Made by a program: the position numbers and the translations under genes
Shown here: one piece after another, positions 47,224-58,571 of the stretch
Numbering within the stretch: the stretch's first letter is position 1
Layout of the letters: each line of letters opens with the position of its first letter
NCBI RefSeq assembly: GCF_007655135.1
Contig: NC_045129.1
Coordinates: 38,503,122 to 38,567,121 of the forward strand
Source of the DNA: Punica granatum
Lineage: Eukaryota > Streptophyta > Magnoliopsida > Myrtales > Lythraceae
Length of the DNA: 64,000 nucleotides
Direction: 5' to 3'
The notes under the pieces: model-generated
Database searches by the model: none
Told to the model about the DNA's origin: nothing
The model's input: the letters and a program-made list of their open reading frames with translations, nothing else

Positions 47224-50200
47224 ATGTACTTTTCAAGAACTCGCTAAAAACCTCTCCTTGGGGTCAGGTTTTGTAAATGATAATATATGATACATATATA
47301 TATATATATATATATATAGCTGAGTTGAAGTTAAATTACTGGGCGTTTTATACACATATATAAATATTATAATATACTAATTGTATGTTATATATAAATA
47401 AATGCATTAAAACCGGAGGAGTGCGAAAGAGGGAAGAGTCAAACAAAAGGTAGGGGGAGGGAGGAAGAGAGGACATGCGTATTGTTTTTGGTGCAGAAAA
47501 TCTCTGAAAACATGGCGGGCAGCGGCTGATATGAGCTATATGGGAGCTATTACACACACAAACGTATATATAAATAAATATATATATATATATATATATG
47601 TTGATTCATTAGTTATTTATTAATATAACATATATATATATATATATTGACATTCGCCCCGTTAATCTATGCAAAAAATATTTTTTTTTCTTGGATGAAT
47701 AATACATCAGATATTATATCTCATTCAGCCTATATATATGATTTTATGGGCACAAATAATTGGTCCACAAGTTTCTTCTTCATCCGGTGAAATACAATTT
47801 TGTACCAAGTCAGATTATGTTATTAAGCCTTCTACCTATATATTGTAATTGCTATTATTTTGGTAGCGTACATATGTTATAATAGCTTTTGAAAACAACA
47901 TATCACTCTTTATGAAAAGCAACAACAATTATAAATTAACAAGTTCCTTGTCTTAGCAAAGAAAGATTAATCAATAACGTTCTAAAATTTTATTTAATTC
48001 TATTTTCAACACATAGACCACAGAGAGAGAGAGAATCTGAGAGAGAGGGAGATGGATGGATGGATGGAGATGGTCCGGTTGTATGAGGTGGGTGCGGATT
48101 TGGATCTTAATTGTCATCTCTGATCTCGGGAATGACAGAGAAGCTGATCTGATGAGTGGCGCGAGAGAGATTTTATAGGTGGTAAATGAAGCTACACACA
48201 TATGCACATGTACGTACATATATGTACACATATATAGAATAGGTTTTATAAAAAAGTGAGGAGGAAAACGAGGGAAGAAAGTGTCGAATTGTGGAGGAAA
48301 AAGACGGGCATGCAGTATTGGGTTGTAAGATACATAGGGACTAGGCAGCTATAGATAGCTAGCTAGCTCTAGCATGTAGGCTGGCGGGAGAGGGAGCCCT
48401 AATGACGTTAGTAGGGATTGTTAGGGCTTTGGAAATTGAAGTCTGAGTCTCAGAAACAAAGCAAATATAGACACCCATCACCCCATCCCCCATTCTCACT
48501 TGCACAGAAAATTAAAAAAAGATCTACCATGGATCATCATCATCATCAATCCTCTGTTCTCTCTGTCTCGGTAATGGTGGAACTGTTTTGTTTCTGCATT
48601 GCAATTGCATGTTTTCTCGGGCTAATAACTTACATTTTGCTCAATTCATCACTCAACTCTCTATGCATATATAGGTGGTCATGTTTCTAGATATGGTCAA
48701 GTTCTAACTATATTTTGTCCATTCTCTGTTGCATATATAGGACAGCTCCTCGAATGGTTATATGTATGAGATGCATAACTCCATTTTATATATCGATTGG
48801 GTTTAAGACTTTTAGTTATTTGATCAGGTTTCGAAGTGGCACATTATATGCGTGAGTCCGAGCTCGTTGATAAGTATATTCTCATTTTATTCAATAATAA
48901 CAATTTTATATATTAATTTTGGAATTAGTGATATGGTTATGTACACTTAATCACACATATTGCATCACTTACACAGATAACAAAACGCCTTGGATTCTGT
49001 GTGGAGCAATAATATTATACCGAAGAACTAGATTTTTTTGGTAAATTACTGAAGAACTAGATTTATTGACTAATTGTAACTTTCGTTGTTATGAAAAGCT
49101 CTCAACATGGAGAGAGACAGTATATAAAAGGTCACTAATGCATCAAGATGACATATACAAATGTCAATCAAGTTTTAAAAAATATATAAATAAAGACATA
49201 AGTATTGCTGGCTTTACAGGATGATATGAGAAACTTGAAACGAAAAATTGCATGCAACAGTGGTTATGATTGATCCCAAACTCTTTATATCAAATCAGAA
49301 ATTATACTATCATTGCATTCATGCTTCGATCATTATACTGATTCCACCATGCGCCCTAGCTAGAAACAGACCTCACAAATATATATAATATCTTCTTCTT
49401 CTTCTTTTTTTCCCCCCTCGAGAGAGTCAAGAGACCACAAGATGTATCATAAACAAATTGGATGAGACTAATAATTATCATTTGATGAAAAAAAATATAT
49501 ATGATCTTATGATGAGCTTCTAGTCGATAGATCGATTGAAATCATAAATAAGAAAATATGAATAAAAATAAAATTGTGGATCCTCGCTAGTAATTTGAGA
49601 TAATAGAAATTATAATATAATATAATCATATTAACCCCTTGCCCAAGTGTGGAAGAGGAAGCCTAACTTGAGGTAGTTAAGCCTAAGTCCCGTAAGAAAG
49701 AAAATGCATGCTCGAGATTTGTTGTTGAGAGCGGATTTTCAAGGGCACATATAAGTACAAGAATGATGAACACCACAATGTGCCATATAAATTCGGTAAA
49801 AAATTTAAGAAGTGTTATTATATTCTCCTAATAATCAACCTTAAAATCTTTCAATGACTATTCAATAAATGTAAGTGAATTCTAAATTATGGGAATTTTT
49901 AGGCGTAGCACTTAAGAAGATTTAGCATTTTTGAAAAGAAATATACTTTCGCAGTTAATTTGGAGAATTGGATTGGATGGTTATTTGCTTGCACGCATTA
50001 ATCAAGTTGATAGAAAATATACGTAATGCTCTTCCGGCTAACTGGTTAGATTTTCTCATTGTCCAAGATGACACTTTCACCCATTAAAAAAAAAAAAGGA
50101 AAAAAGAAAGAAAGAAGGAAAGATAACACTCCCGCATCCGCGCGCCGTTTCTCGAGGGTGAAGGACACGAGTCAAGTGGTCGGCGGAGAGAGGTGCAGAC

Positions 50201-52936
50201 TACCCATAAATGAAGGGGGTAACTGTCACGCGCGTCCGGTAGCTGTTAGAGCTCGAGCGATGATGATGATTACGCGAGTAAAAAATAAAAAGTAAATAAA
50301 AGTTTTCCGTAGTTTCTATTTATTTTATTCATTATTAATTATTGATCAGAGGGGGGAGAGATATTTCAGGTGCCGACACCTAATGAATGACTATGAGCGC
50401 CGCCTCGGTCGGCCCAAAAACTCCAACAGCCTCAGCCCAAACAACACCGGATTCGACGCAGATTGGCTTGGCAATGGCGTCCCATTCTTTACCTTCCCAA
50501 TTTTCAATTCAAAATTTCATATACATCTATTTACACAGTGATTGATTTCTGAATATAATTCTATTTCACTCCAATCTTTCCTCGATTAAACAACAAAATC
50601 AGTAATTCCTTTTAATCTTTTTCTCTCGTCTAATAATAATTCTCACATCAATTTTTTTCTAACCATTATTATTACTAATAAAATTTTCATCTACTTTTAA
50701 ATTCATATATATACATACACATTTTTTTTTCCCATTTAATAATAAATTCTCATATCCAATTTTCCTAACTATTATTACATCAATTTTTTAATAATAAATT
50801 ATCTCATATACTGTTACATATTTTGTCTCTAACAGCTAGAGTGAAATGGAATTGGATTCCAACTTATATCATTATAAGTGAGATTTTAAATTGGGAAGAT
50901 TTTTATGTTGATAATTAGGAGGAGCACACGTATGTATAACTTATGCAACACCCACATGTGTTAGAAAATAAGACCGATATTAATTTTTAGTGACTGTTAA
51001 GAGTAATTGTCAAATCTCATATCGAAGAGTTGATCAATTCATGAATTTATGGCCTCGGTAAAACAACCTATTAACTCGAACTTTTAGATTTAAGGTGGGT
51101 CTAATCAATTATAGGCTTAGTGGACAATTGACTGTGAGACATGCATTATTTCTAGCTTAGATTTGAAGAGATCAAGAGTTCCACCCTCGGACTAACGCGA
51201 GTGCATTTTGATTGCCTTTGTCAACGAGACATTAGACTTGGCGTGATGTGAACTCACAGAAACAGTACAAATATGCGAAACTACTACGATACCATATAGA
51301 ATTTCCAATGACCATATAGCGTTTCGGCTTGTCTCCAATCTAAATGCTAAATTTATTAAATTTTGGTACTCAATTTTTTATAAATCCAATACGCACTTAG
51401 TCGGAGACTCTATTATCGAAGGGAAGTAGAGTAGCGATCAGAGAGAAGCATGCCACTAGAGTTTGGTAAAATGGGCCGTCGGATCAATTTGATTGGGCCT
51501 GTAAACAAGGCTCCAGCTTCAACTCTAAGCCCATATACTTTTTTGATGGTAGGCAAGATGGACAAGCCCATATACATATCACATGCATGAATGTTTACTC
51601 AATTAGTTCTTTTTCTTGCAGCCCAAAAAGAAAAGCTAATTTAGTTTCTATTCCTATTTGGCAAACATCATAATTTGTACAGTTCATATATGTTTCTTTT
51701 TCAATTAAACTATGAGGTTAACCTCTTCCTATTAATTTTTCAAATTATTTTCTTTTGGGTTCACTGAAAATAAGTAAAAATTATTCTCTTTTGTGTGGAT
51801 CAACTTACTTTAGTCGCGAAATACATTTGATGAATTTTTAGATTATTGCATTGAAGGGAAAGGTCCATGCTGACAGACAGCATATTTTTCATGTTGTAGA
51901 TTTTTTTTATTTTTTTTTTACAAAAAATTTTTTCCTTACCGACCACAGTATATTACGTGGTTAACATTATTATGAAGCAAAAAAGGAAAACAGAAAAGTT
52001 CGATTTTTGGGAAGACCATGTGATTGGGAGCCGCCCTCCAATCATATTAGCCTAACTCTCTCAATCACACCGTACAAATTTTTGTCCAGTTTTCCTCAAC
52101 TTTTCTGACACATTATTATGACTCTCAAAATCAGCCAAGGCTCAGGTTTTTCAAAATTTTCTTTTTAAAATTGACATGCAAAGCAAATTTTTCGAAAAAT
52201 AGTTGAGCTACGTTTGACAAATTGTTCGTCGACTATGCTCTATGTGAACAGACCTTATTTATAGCATAGATTTATTCGAAATTCACTAAAGCACGTGGTG
52301 GCAGATCAAGCCGACGCTCGAGCGAGAATTTGCCTTATGGAAAAGAAAAATAAAACAGAAGAAAAACCCGAGCTTCCTCTTTAGCTAGGAGAGAGTGGGA
52401 AGGGAGCTGAGCTGGGTAAGACTGAGACTGACCTCAATTGCTGTTTCTTTGTTGTTTTCGAGTCTGCCTCATAACGGTAAGTTCCCTCTCTCTCTATCTA
52501 ATCTCCCCACTTTGCTCCCATTCAAAAAAATTCCCCTTTCCTCTCAATCACTTGTAGCGGTAGTAGACGTGTGCCTCCAGCAAAAACGACATCTTTCGGT
52601 CAGTCCCCTCAGCAGATTGTTCTGTCTGAGCTCGAAATTCCTGCAAATAGATTGCTTAAGGTTTCAGTCACTCTAACTATCCACGGTGATGAACTCGCGA
52701 GCTGGGATTCGGTTCTGAATGAAGAATTTCTTTTCTTAGCCTTCTCTGCGGATTGTTCTGTTTGGGCTAGAAATTCCTGCGAAGGTTACTTGAGTGATGA
52801 AATCTTGAGCTGGGGTTTTTGGTTCTGATTCTGAAAGTGCAATTCAAGAAGGTTCTTGGGCGATTTTTCTACTTTTTGGACCAGAAAAGGCGGCATTTTG
52901 AGGTTGCTGGGATGTGATTTTGTGGGGAGGGCAAAG
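47224..52936. other. Long spacer: WOX2 promoter side and membrane-protein gene leader
   Basis: (TA)n runs lie near 47297, 47578 and 47631, GGAT tandem repeats near 48051-48068, and GA-rich tracts at 48022-48052. The sequence is AT-rich throughout. An open frame at 48418-48690 with HHHHQ and a hydrophobic stretch has no recognisable family. A possible 5' UTR exon of the 52937 gene ends at 52476 before GTAAGT, after an ACTGAGACTGACC leader. Nothing between ~49000 and 52300 looks coding. Confidence 0.45.
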
Positions 52937-53806
52937 ATGAAAGCTTTTGGCTGGTTAGCACTCGGGTTGAGCCTGGTCTTTGGTTGTCTGTTTTTGGCCC
53001 TTTTAGCAGAAGTCTATTACTTGCTGTGGTGGAGGAAGAGAATCGGTTCTATTAAGGATGAGGCGGCAGAAGATGTGAATGAGAACACCAGCCATGCCAA
53101 GGACATCCTCCACCTGATCTGCTTGAAAGGTCCGTCTTCTTTGAATCCGAGCTCGGCCAGCGGGCTGGGGCCGTCGGGTTCAAATGGCGATGTCGGGATC
53201 GATGGGCGTACTGAAGGCCAGGAGCAAGACCTGGAAATGGGAGGCTTCAGTGATTTGCTGCTGAATAAGAGTGAGGAGGAGAGCCTGGACGCAGAGCTCA
53301 TGAGGCTCCACAACCTTGCCGGCCCTCCGAGGTTCCTGTTCACGATCAAGGAGGAGAGCAAGGAAGACATGGATTCCGAAGACGGGAAGTCGACGAGGAA
53401 AGGGTCGAGAACTAGGAGCTTGAGTGATCTCCTTGTGGGTCTGGAGACACAAGTAAGCCCCCTCAAGCCTAGCCCGAGTCCGAACTCTACCGATTCCGAT
53501 GCAGGGTTCAGCTTCAATCCTCCGGTGGTCGACGGCGCTTCTCCTCCTCCAAAGTTCAAGTTCCTGAGGGATGCAGAAGAGAAGCTGCTGAGGAGACTGA
53601 TGGCAGAGGCTGAGAAGAGGAGGAGTGATGGGTATGGCTCTCTGCTGAGAATCGGGGTCGTTGAGTCCAAAGAAAGGGATCGGATTCAGATTGTCCCGAG
53701 CCCGCGAAACTTTCCTTCGAGCTCTTCCCAGGTACTTCCACTGGCATCTTCTCCCACAGCAAGTATCAGGAACCTTGAGGAACAAAAGCCAGCACCTGTT
53801 CATTGA
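52937..53806 (+). CDS. Single-pass membrane protein of unknown function (plant-specific type)
   Basis: This intronless frame encodes 289 residues from MKAFGWLALGLSLVFGCLFL. Residues 5-30 form one membrane segment followed by YYLLWWRKR, suggesting an N-terminal anchor with a cytosolic body. The rest is hydrophilic and Ser/Pro-rich, with short conserved-looking blocks LMRLHNLAGPPRFLFTIKEE, SRTRSLSDLLV and DAEEKLLRRLMAEAEKRRSD (helical). Longer upstream ATGs exist (52856), but the residues before 52937 look untranslated and the membrane segment directly after this Met fits better. I recall Arabidopsis proteins of this shape (for example the At5g66440 type) without assigned function. A leader intron is likely. 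Confidence is for a real gene, not for a function. Confidence 0.85.
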   Translation: MKAFGWLALGLSLVFGCLFLALLAEVYYLLWWRKRIGSIKDEAAEDVNENTSHAKDILHLICLKGPSSLNPSSASGLGPSGSNGDVGIDGRTEGQEQDLEMGGFSDLLLNKSEEESLDAELMRLHNLAGPPRFLFTIKEESKEDMDSEDGKSTRKGSRTRSLSDLLVGLETQVSPLKPSPSPNSTDSDAGFSFNPPVVDGASPPPKFKFLRDAEEKLLRRLMAEAEKRRSDGYGSLLRIGVVESKERDRIQIVPSPRNFPSSSSQVLPLASSPTASIRNLEEQKPAPVH

Positions 53807-56090
53807 TCTCAATGAAGGAGAGTGTCTGTTGTGTTTGTTGTTCTTTAACTTTGATTTCTGTCCAGTCTTAGAATGTCTCTTCAGCTTGGTGATCTGACTA
53901 GCTATGCGATAGATCAGAGCAAATTAGCATTGGGCATTGAGTTCTTGTTCTTGCAAATGCTTATCGTTATTCTTCTTTTCGGGATTAATGAGCTGATCTT
54001 GTTAATACCAAGATTGCTATATCGACAACAAAGGAAGCTACGCTCAACATACATAGCAGTGAGAAAGAAATGGCAAAAACTGATCGCTGCAAACAAGAAT
54101 GTTTCTTAATCTGCACTTCATGAATGGACAAGCTCGAACAATCTGGCGTGAAACGGCATCCACGGCTAGCCTTTTCTTTCGAAAGATTCTGACATTTCTC
54201 CCCTTCTACGCGAAGTAATACAGCTGGTCCATCAAAGATTCTTAAGAACAGGTTCCAGCTTTCCAGTCCCTCCAGTTGTTGGCAGCAACACATACAGAAT
54301 TATTTCAGCATCTGAATCTCCAGAAGGCTTAGGATGATGCGATTCCACGAGAACATTCTCCCATACGTGTATATATATATGTCATCTCAGTTGCCTCGCA
54401 GGAGAAAAAACAAATGATTTCTAGACTCAACTCGACTTCTTCTTCAAATGAGTATTAGAGACATTTACGATCTCGTTTTAGTAGCAAGTCTGGCCTAAAC
54501 CCGTTGCCTGTGGTTCGTTGTACTACATCGTTCGAACAATTAAGAACCGTAGTACTAGTCTTATGTACTAGTATATCCATGTCTTCACCATTGTTGCACT
54601 TCACACAAGATCATTCACTTCATGTGGTTTATTCGATGACATCGGAACAATTCGGAGTAATAATATCATGTTGCACACACCGATAACGGCTAATAATTCT
54701 ATGTTCTTAAGGGCACTACTCATTGGGCGTTTCGTCTCCCCCGCAATCATAGGCATGACCAATTTTTCCTCTTTTTACTGTTGACATTTCAGCAAATTAT
54801 GCTAAATGATGTACAGCTAAAGCAATTAGGACTTGAACCACTTTTCACTTTTCAGCAAAGGGGGAGAATTCTTATCTTTAGCTGATAAAAAAAACAAAAC
54901 ATTTCAAAGACGAGAGATTAAAAAAACAAACATTTTAGCTTCACAAAACCGCACTTTCTCGTATTTATAAATGTTTCATGTCTAACCTTTTCGTGTTTGC
55001 CATGTTATCACACTCATATCTCGTTCCAATCATCATCGACTTAGGAAAAAGGAAGAGAGCAAAAAGATCGACGAGCATTAACGACATATTCACTGCGTCT
55101 AATGTCATTGGCCCGTTGATTGGAAATTCAAGAAATGGCATGGAGTGATGAATCTACAAGCTTATCGTTGGTATGAAATTCTTTGTTTAATAAGTAAAGG
55201 GAGAGCGAGAGTGTGAGGGAGAAGTCATGCATTTTTGGGCAACTGGAAATTCGATATGCTTTGGGAAGAAGACATTATTACATCTCATGGAAATAAGGCG
55301 ACAAAGGACAAGACATTTTTGCAGTTGTCTGCGGACTGCGGAGGGTCAATTGGACTCTTACCTGCAAAACAAGAAAATTTTTTCAATCGCTATTATCACG
55401 TGAATAGTGATTTCTCCAAAAGTTAGTCCCACACACTCTTAAATCGAGAAATTCGCCGATTATTCGGTTCAATTATATAGTACTAAAAAATACCGATAGA
55501 ATCGCAGCGAATGACTCTATGAACTTATTAGCACATAGTTATTAAGTCATAAAATTATACAATGAAATTATTTTATTAATTTTTCTTCACCATCTCATTG
55601 CGAAATGGTACTCTCTTTTTTTTTTTTTCCTCTTTCATTTATCTGAAGTTCTGAACTTGAATTGCCAAGTTGACTTTTCATTTTGTTTATTATTTTTCTT
55701 TTAGATTCCCACTTATTAAATGGGGAGGCCGGTTTCGCTTGGATTGGAATATTGAGTGGAAAAGGCTCCACTAGGATAGCTCTGTGTTGGGCTTCTATTG
55801 GGTGAAATGTATTTGTATAAGTGACGGTACATGCTTGCATGCGCGGCAAAGGGTCCATGCGGTACCCTAAAGAGGAAAACTTTATCGGGCCCATCTCGTC
55901 ATATACCAGAAATTGATTACCAGTGGGCCCTCTGACTGGGAGATATCGGAGCCAGGCCCGAGGAACTAGTATGCGATAAAAATCGACAAAAACAGTGACG
56001 CCCAAAAAATCTCACTGATTATAATCGAATTAACAATCCGTTGTTTTGTATTAAAGGTAAGTAGTAATTTAATAAACCCCCTTTCTCACC
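53807..56090. other. Spacer without supported gene
   Basis: The first ~100-300 bp is likely the 3' UTR of the preceding gene. The remainder is mixed-composition sequence with only short frames on both strands. There is a T-run near 55615-55630 and no domain or splice pattern. Confidence 0.45.
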
Positions 56091-56280
56091 AACTCCAAGG
56101 AGTTTAACCTTGTAGTAAAAAGGAGCTTAAATAACCACCCGATCTCGGGTTCAAAACCCCTTAGAGCTATCGGAGCGCCTTTGACGTGATTACATGCTCC
56201 GTGCGCCGCCGGGAGTTCACGGAGCCTTGGATATTAGTCGGGTGAAATCCGGATATTCCGGATTAGCCCAAAAAAAAAAA
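56091..56280 (+). mobile_element. tRNA-derived SINE with poly-A tail and target duplication
   Basis: The element has an A-box-like AGTTTAACCTTGTAGTAAAA (56101-56120) and a B box GGTTCAAAACC (56148-56158). A ~110-bp body ends GATTAGCCC, and a tail of 11 A runs to 56280. Flanking target duplications are AAACCCCCTTTCTCACC (ends 56090) and AAACCCTATTTCTCACC (starts in the A tail, 56278), 15 of 17 identical. This is a textbook SINE layout, about 190 bp, recent enough for its duplication to be readable. Confidence 0.82.
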
Positions 56281-56599
56281 CCCTATTTCTCACCTGATCA
56301 CCTTTATAATCGTTTCCTTTGTGGGCCTTAAGCTCCGTGTGTATATTACTCTTACGTCTCACCAGTTCTAGTAGTATACGCTTTTACTGTACGAGTGGCT
56401 GATAAATCGCCATCAAGGAGACGTATTTTTCGTATTTTGAATTCCGAACACACTACGCTTCAGCTGCCAATGCCATAAGTGTCGCTAACATGCCTTTGGA
56501 GGAGCAAGAGCAACCGGTAGTCACCGAGACTTCCCGACCAAGTATATGGGCCTGCCTCAATTACTAACCCGAGATTCTCAAAGCCCAGGCCCAGACCCG

Positions 56600-57339
56600 G
56601 CCTAGCTCTGTTGACTGTTGGCCTTTCTCTCTTCCTGTCAATCTCGTGAAGTTTCTCTCCGTTGCTGCTGCTGCTGCTGCTGGGTACGACCGAGCCTGTA
56701 CGGCTTTCGCCTCTCCTCCTCTCTCTGCTCGCTTTGCGGCGATCTCTGTTCTGCAGCTGACTTCTTCCGCCCTGCACCGGCTTCATCGTCTGAGCTGAAG
56801 GAGGTAACAACTCTCACTTTAGGGTTCTGTTATCTGCAAGTAAATCTGAGCTAACTAGCGGAGTTGATCGACTTGGAATTGTCGCCTGGTAGTCCAACCA
56901 GCACTGAAACGAGGGGCAACTGTTTGTCATTCTAAACGGAATTGTATGGAACTGCAAAATCTCAGTGGTAATAGTTGCGTTTCTTTTGCTCTGTTGATGG
57001 ATTGAAAATGGTGCCTTTTGATCTCAGCGATAAGGGAGAATTTCCTCTGATTGCAGTGCCTGTTTGTCTTGGTTGTGGTTGTATTGCTGAGGAAAGGAAA
57101 CCAGTTTTGTCCCATGAACGGTTTCCGAACTCCATTTTCATTGGGAAACTTAATTGGGCGTGCTTGTTGCACAATTAGTCGGAGTTACACCGAGTTTTAT
57201 GATTTGTTGAGTAGGAAGTTTACTAGGCATCTGCAGAACAATCTGCAGAGCTTTCTGGTTTAGTGGCTTCTTAGGTTTTGGTTAGGTCTATCTGACTGCT
57301 GCTTACCGTTTGGACGAGGCAGGTTGAAATTTGAGGAGA
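56600..57339 (+). other. 5' UTR and leader intron of the twin-CX9C gene
   Basis: A CT-rich leader exon (about 56610-56803, with a GCT repeat at 56662-56680) ends at GAAGGAG|GTAACA. A leader intron 56804-57322 could end at CGAGGCAG, leaving 17 nt before the ATG at 57340. This is inferred from splice signals only. The open frames on both strands here are leader noise. Confidence 0.45.
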
Positions 57340-57723
57340 ATGGGGCGGAAAGCTGGTGGGATTTACATCAACCCGAAAAAGTTTGGTTCCCTCTCGAAAC
57401 CTTGTATGAAGGAGATGACATCGTTCCTTAATTGCCTGGCACTCAACCGGAATGATGATGATAAATGCGTTCGGCAGAAGGACCTCTTGAATGCCTGCAT
57501 GGATGCTCAGGTCCGTTTCCCCTTACTGTGCCCTTCCTTTTGCCGTTTCACTGCTCGAGAGTGTTATGTTTTCTCCATCATTATTTCGGTTTTCTTTCGC
57601 TCTTGACTTTTCAATTCGAATATCTGATTAATAATCACATATGTAATGCAGTCGGGCAACAACCGAAAGGCATGGGGGAGCATCAATTATCACCTGCAGA
57701 GGCTTAGCCGGGGAAGAAAGTAG
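57340..57723 (+). CDS. Twin CX9C (CHCH) protein, mitoribosomal mS37/MRP10-like
   Basis: Two exons (57340-57510, 57652-57723) encode 80 residues beginning MGRKAGGIYINPKKFGSLSK and ending NYHLQRLSRGRK. Cysteines at 22, 32, 43 and 53 form a perfect twin CX9C pair (CMKEMTSFLNC and CVRQKDLLNAC), the fold oxidised by Mia40/Erv1 in the mitochondrial intermembrane space. The basic C-terminus (RKAWGSINYH) matches the small-subunit ribosomal protein mS37 (yeast Mrp10, CHCHD1). It likely acts in the mitochondrial ribosome small subunit. Alternatives are other Cox19-like CHCH proteins, but the N-terminal GRKAGG-YINPKKFG favours mS37. The gene is convergent with PUB13, 848 bp away. Confidence 0.9.
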
Positions 57724-58571
57724 AGCTTTACATGCTTCTGTAGAGGAGAGACTAATGGCAATCTTCAGTCTGTATCTCTTTGGATAAGGCAAGGGGCTTT
57801 TGTAGGAGATAATTTTCCAAGTAAAAGAAGAAAGTATTTTGGTCGAATTATTTTCCATCCGATGTTTCATCATTCTTGTATTACACAACCTCGAGCTTGG
57901 AAGTTTTGAACCACATATTGAAACCTCTTGTAGTTTGTTTTGACATTGATTGTTTCTTTTAGATCGGAAATTTTCATGACTGACATAAATGGGTTGGTGT
58001 ACAAGTTCATAATGAAGGTGCTTGAGTGACAGGTGACAGCTTATTAATCCATCGTGTTGCTGCTTCAATGTTGCTGATCAAGCAATTTAAGTCTATTATG
58101 AATCTGAAGTCGGGCAGATGAATGCACTTTTGCAAACCTTTTTCATGGGGAGGCTGACTATGGTTATGTGTTACCAAATCCTCGTATGTAGTTAATGATG
58201 ATTGAAATACATTACTGATGCGATGAGAACGAAAGAAAAAAATTACGAAATATGGTGTCCTTTGCATACAGACATCTCTTCATTGAATAAGTTGAAGATG
58301 TTTACATTTGTATGTTACATGGTACATTTCGAATTTGCTGTCAAGACTCCTCTTACTTTTCTTTCCCTCCCTCTCTAGTTGTAAGAAGCCATTAAAAGAT
58401 GGAAACAAATCGAACGAACATCTTCTGGGTAGAGAGAACAATCTTCCTCCGTCTTCTCAGAAGTAAAGCACCCTCTTCTCGAATAATTTAAATGGAACCC
58501 CCCTAAACGTAAAATGAAAATATGAAAGAAGGAAGATGCAAGGGGGAAATAATACAAAAAACCTTGGGGCC
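57724..58571. other. Convergent 3' spacer between mS37-like gene and PUB13
   Basis: The sequence is probably the two 3' UTRs facing each other, with no open frame of note. I see no repeat or RNA gene. Confidence 0.5.

Noticed and set aside
48418..48690. Frame with HHHHQ and a hydrophobic stretch upstream of WOX2
   Set aside because: The low-complexity CAT repeat and TA-rich tail explain the frame; there is no family and no splice context.
50059..50295. Lys/Arg-rich 78-codon frame
   Set aside because: It starts inside an A-rich tract that forces Lys codons; nothing conserved is visible.
53017..53812. Two minus-strand frames (217 and 210 codons) opposite the 52937-53806 gene
   Set aside because: They are both shadows. 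The plus-strand frame has a membrane anchor and conserved-looking blocks, while these are Ser-rich or Arg-rich without structure.
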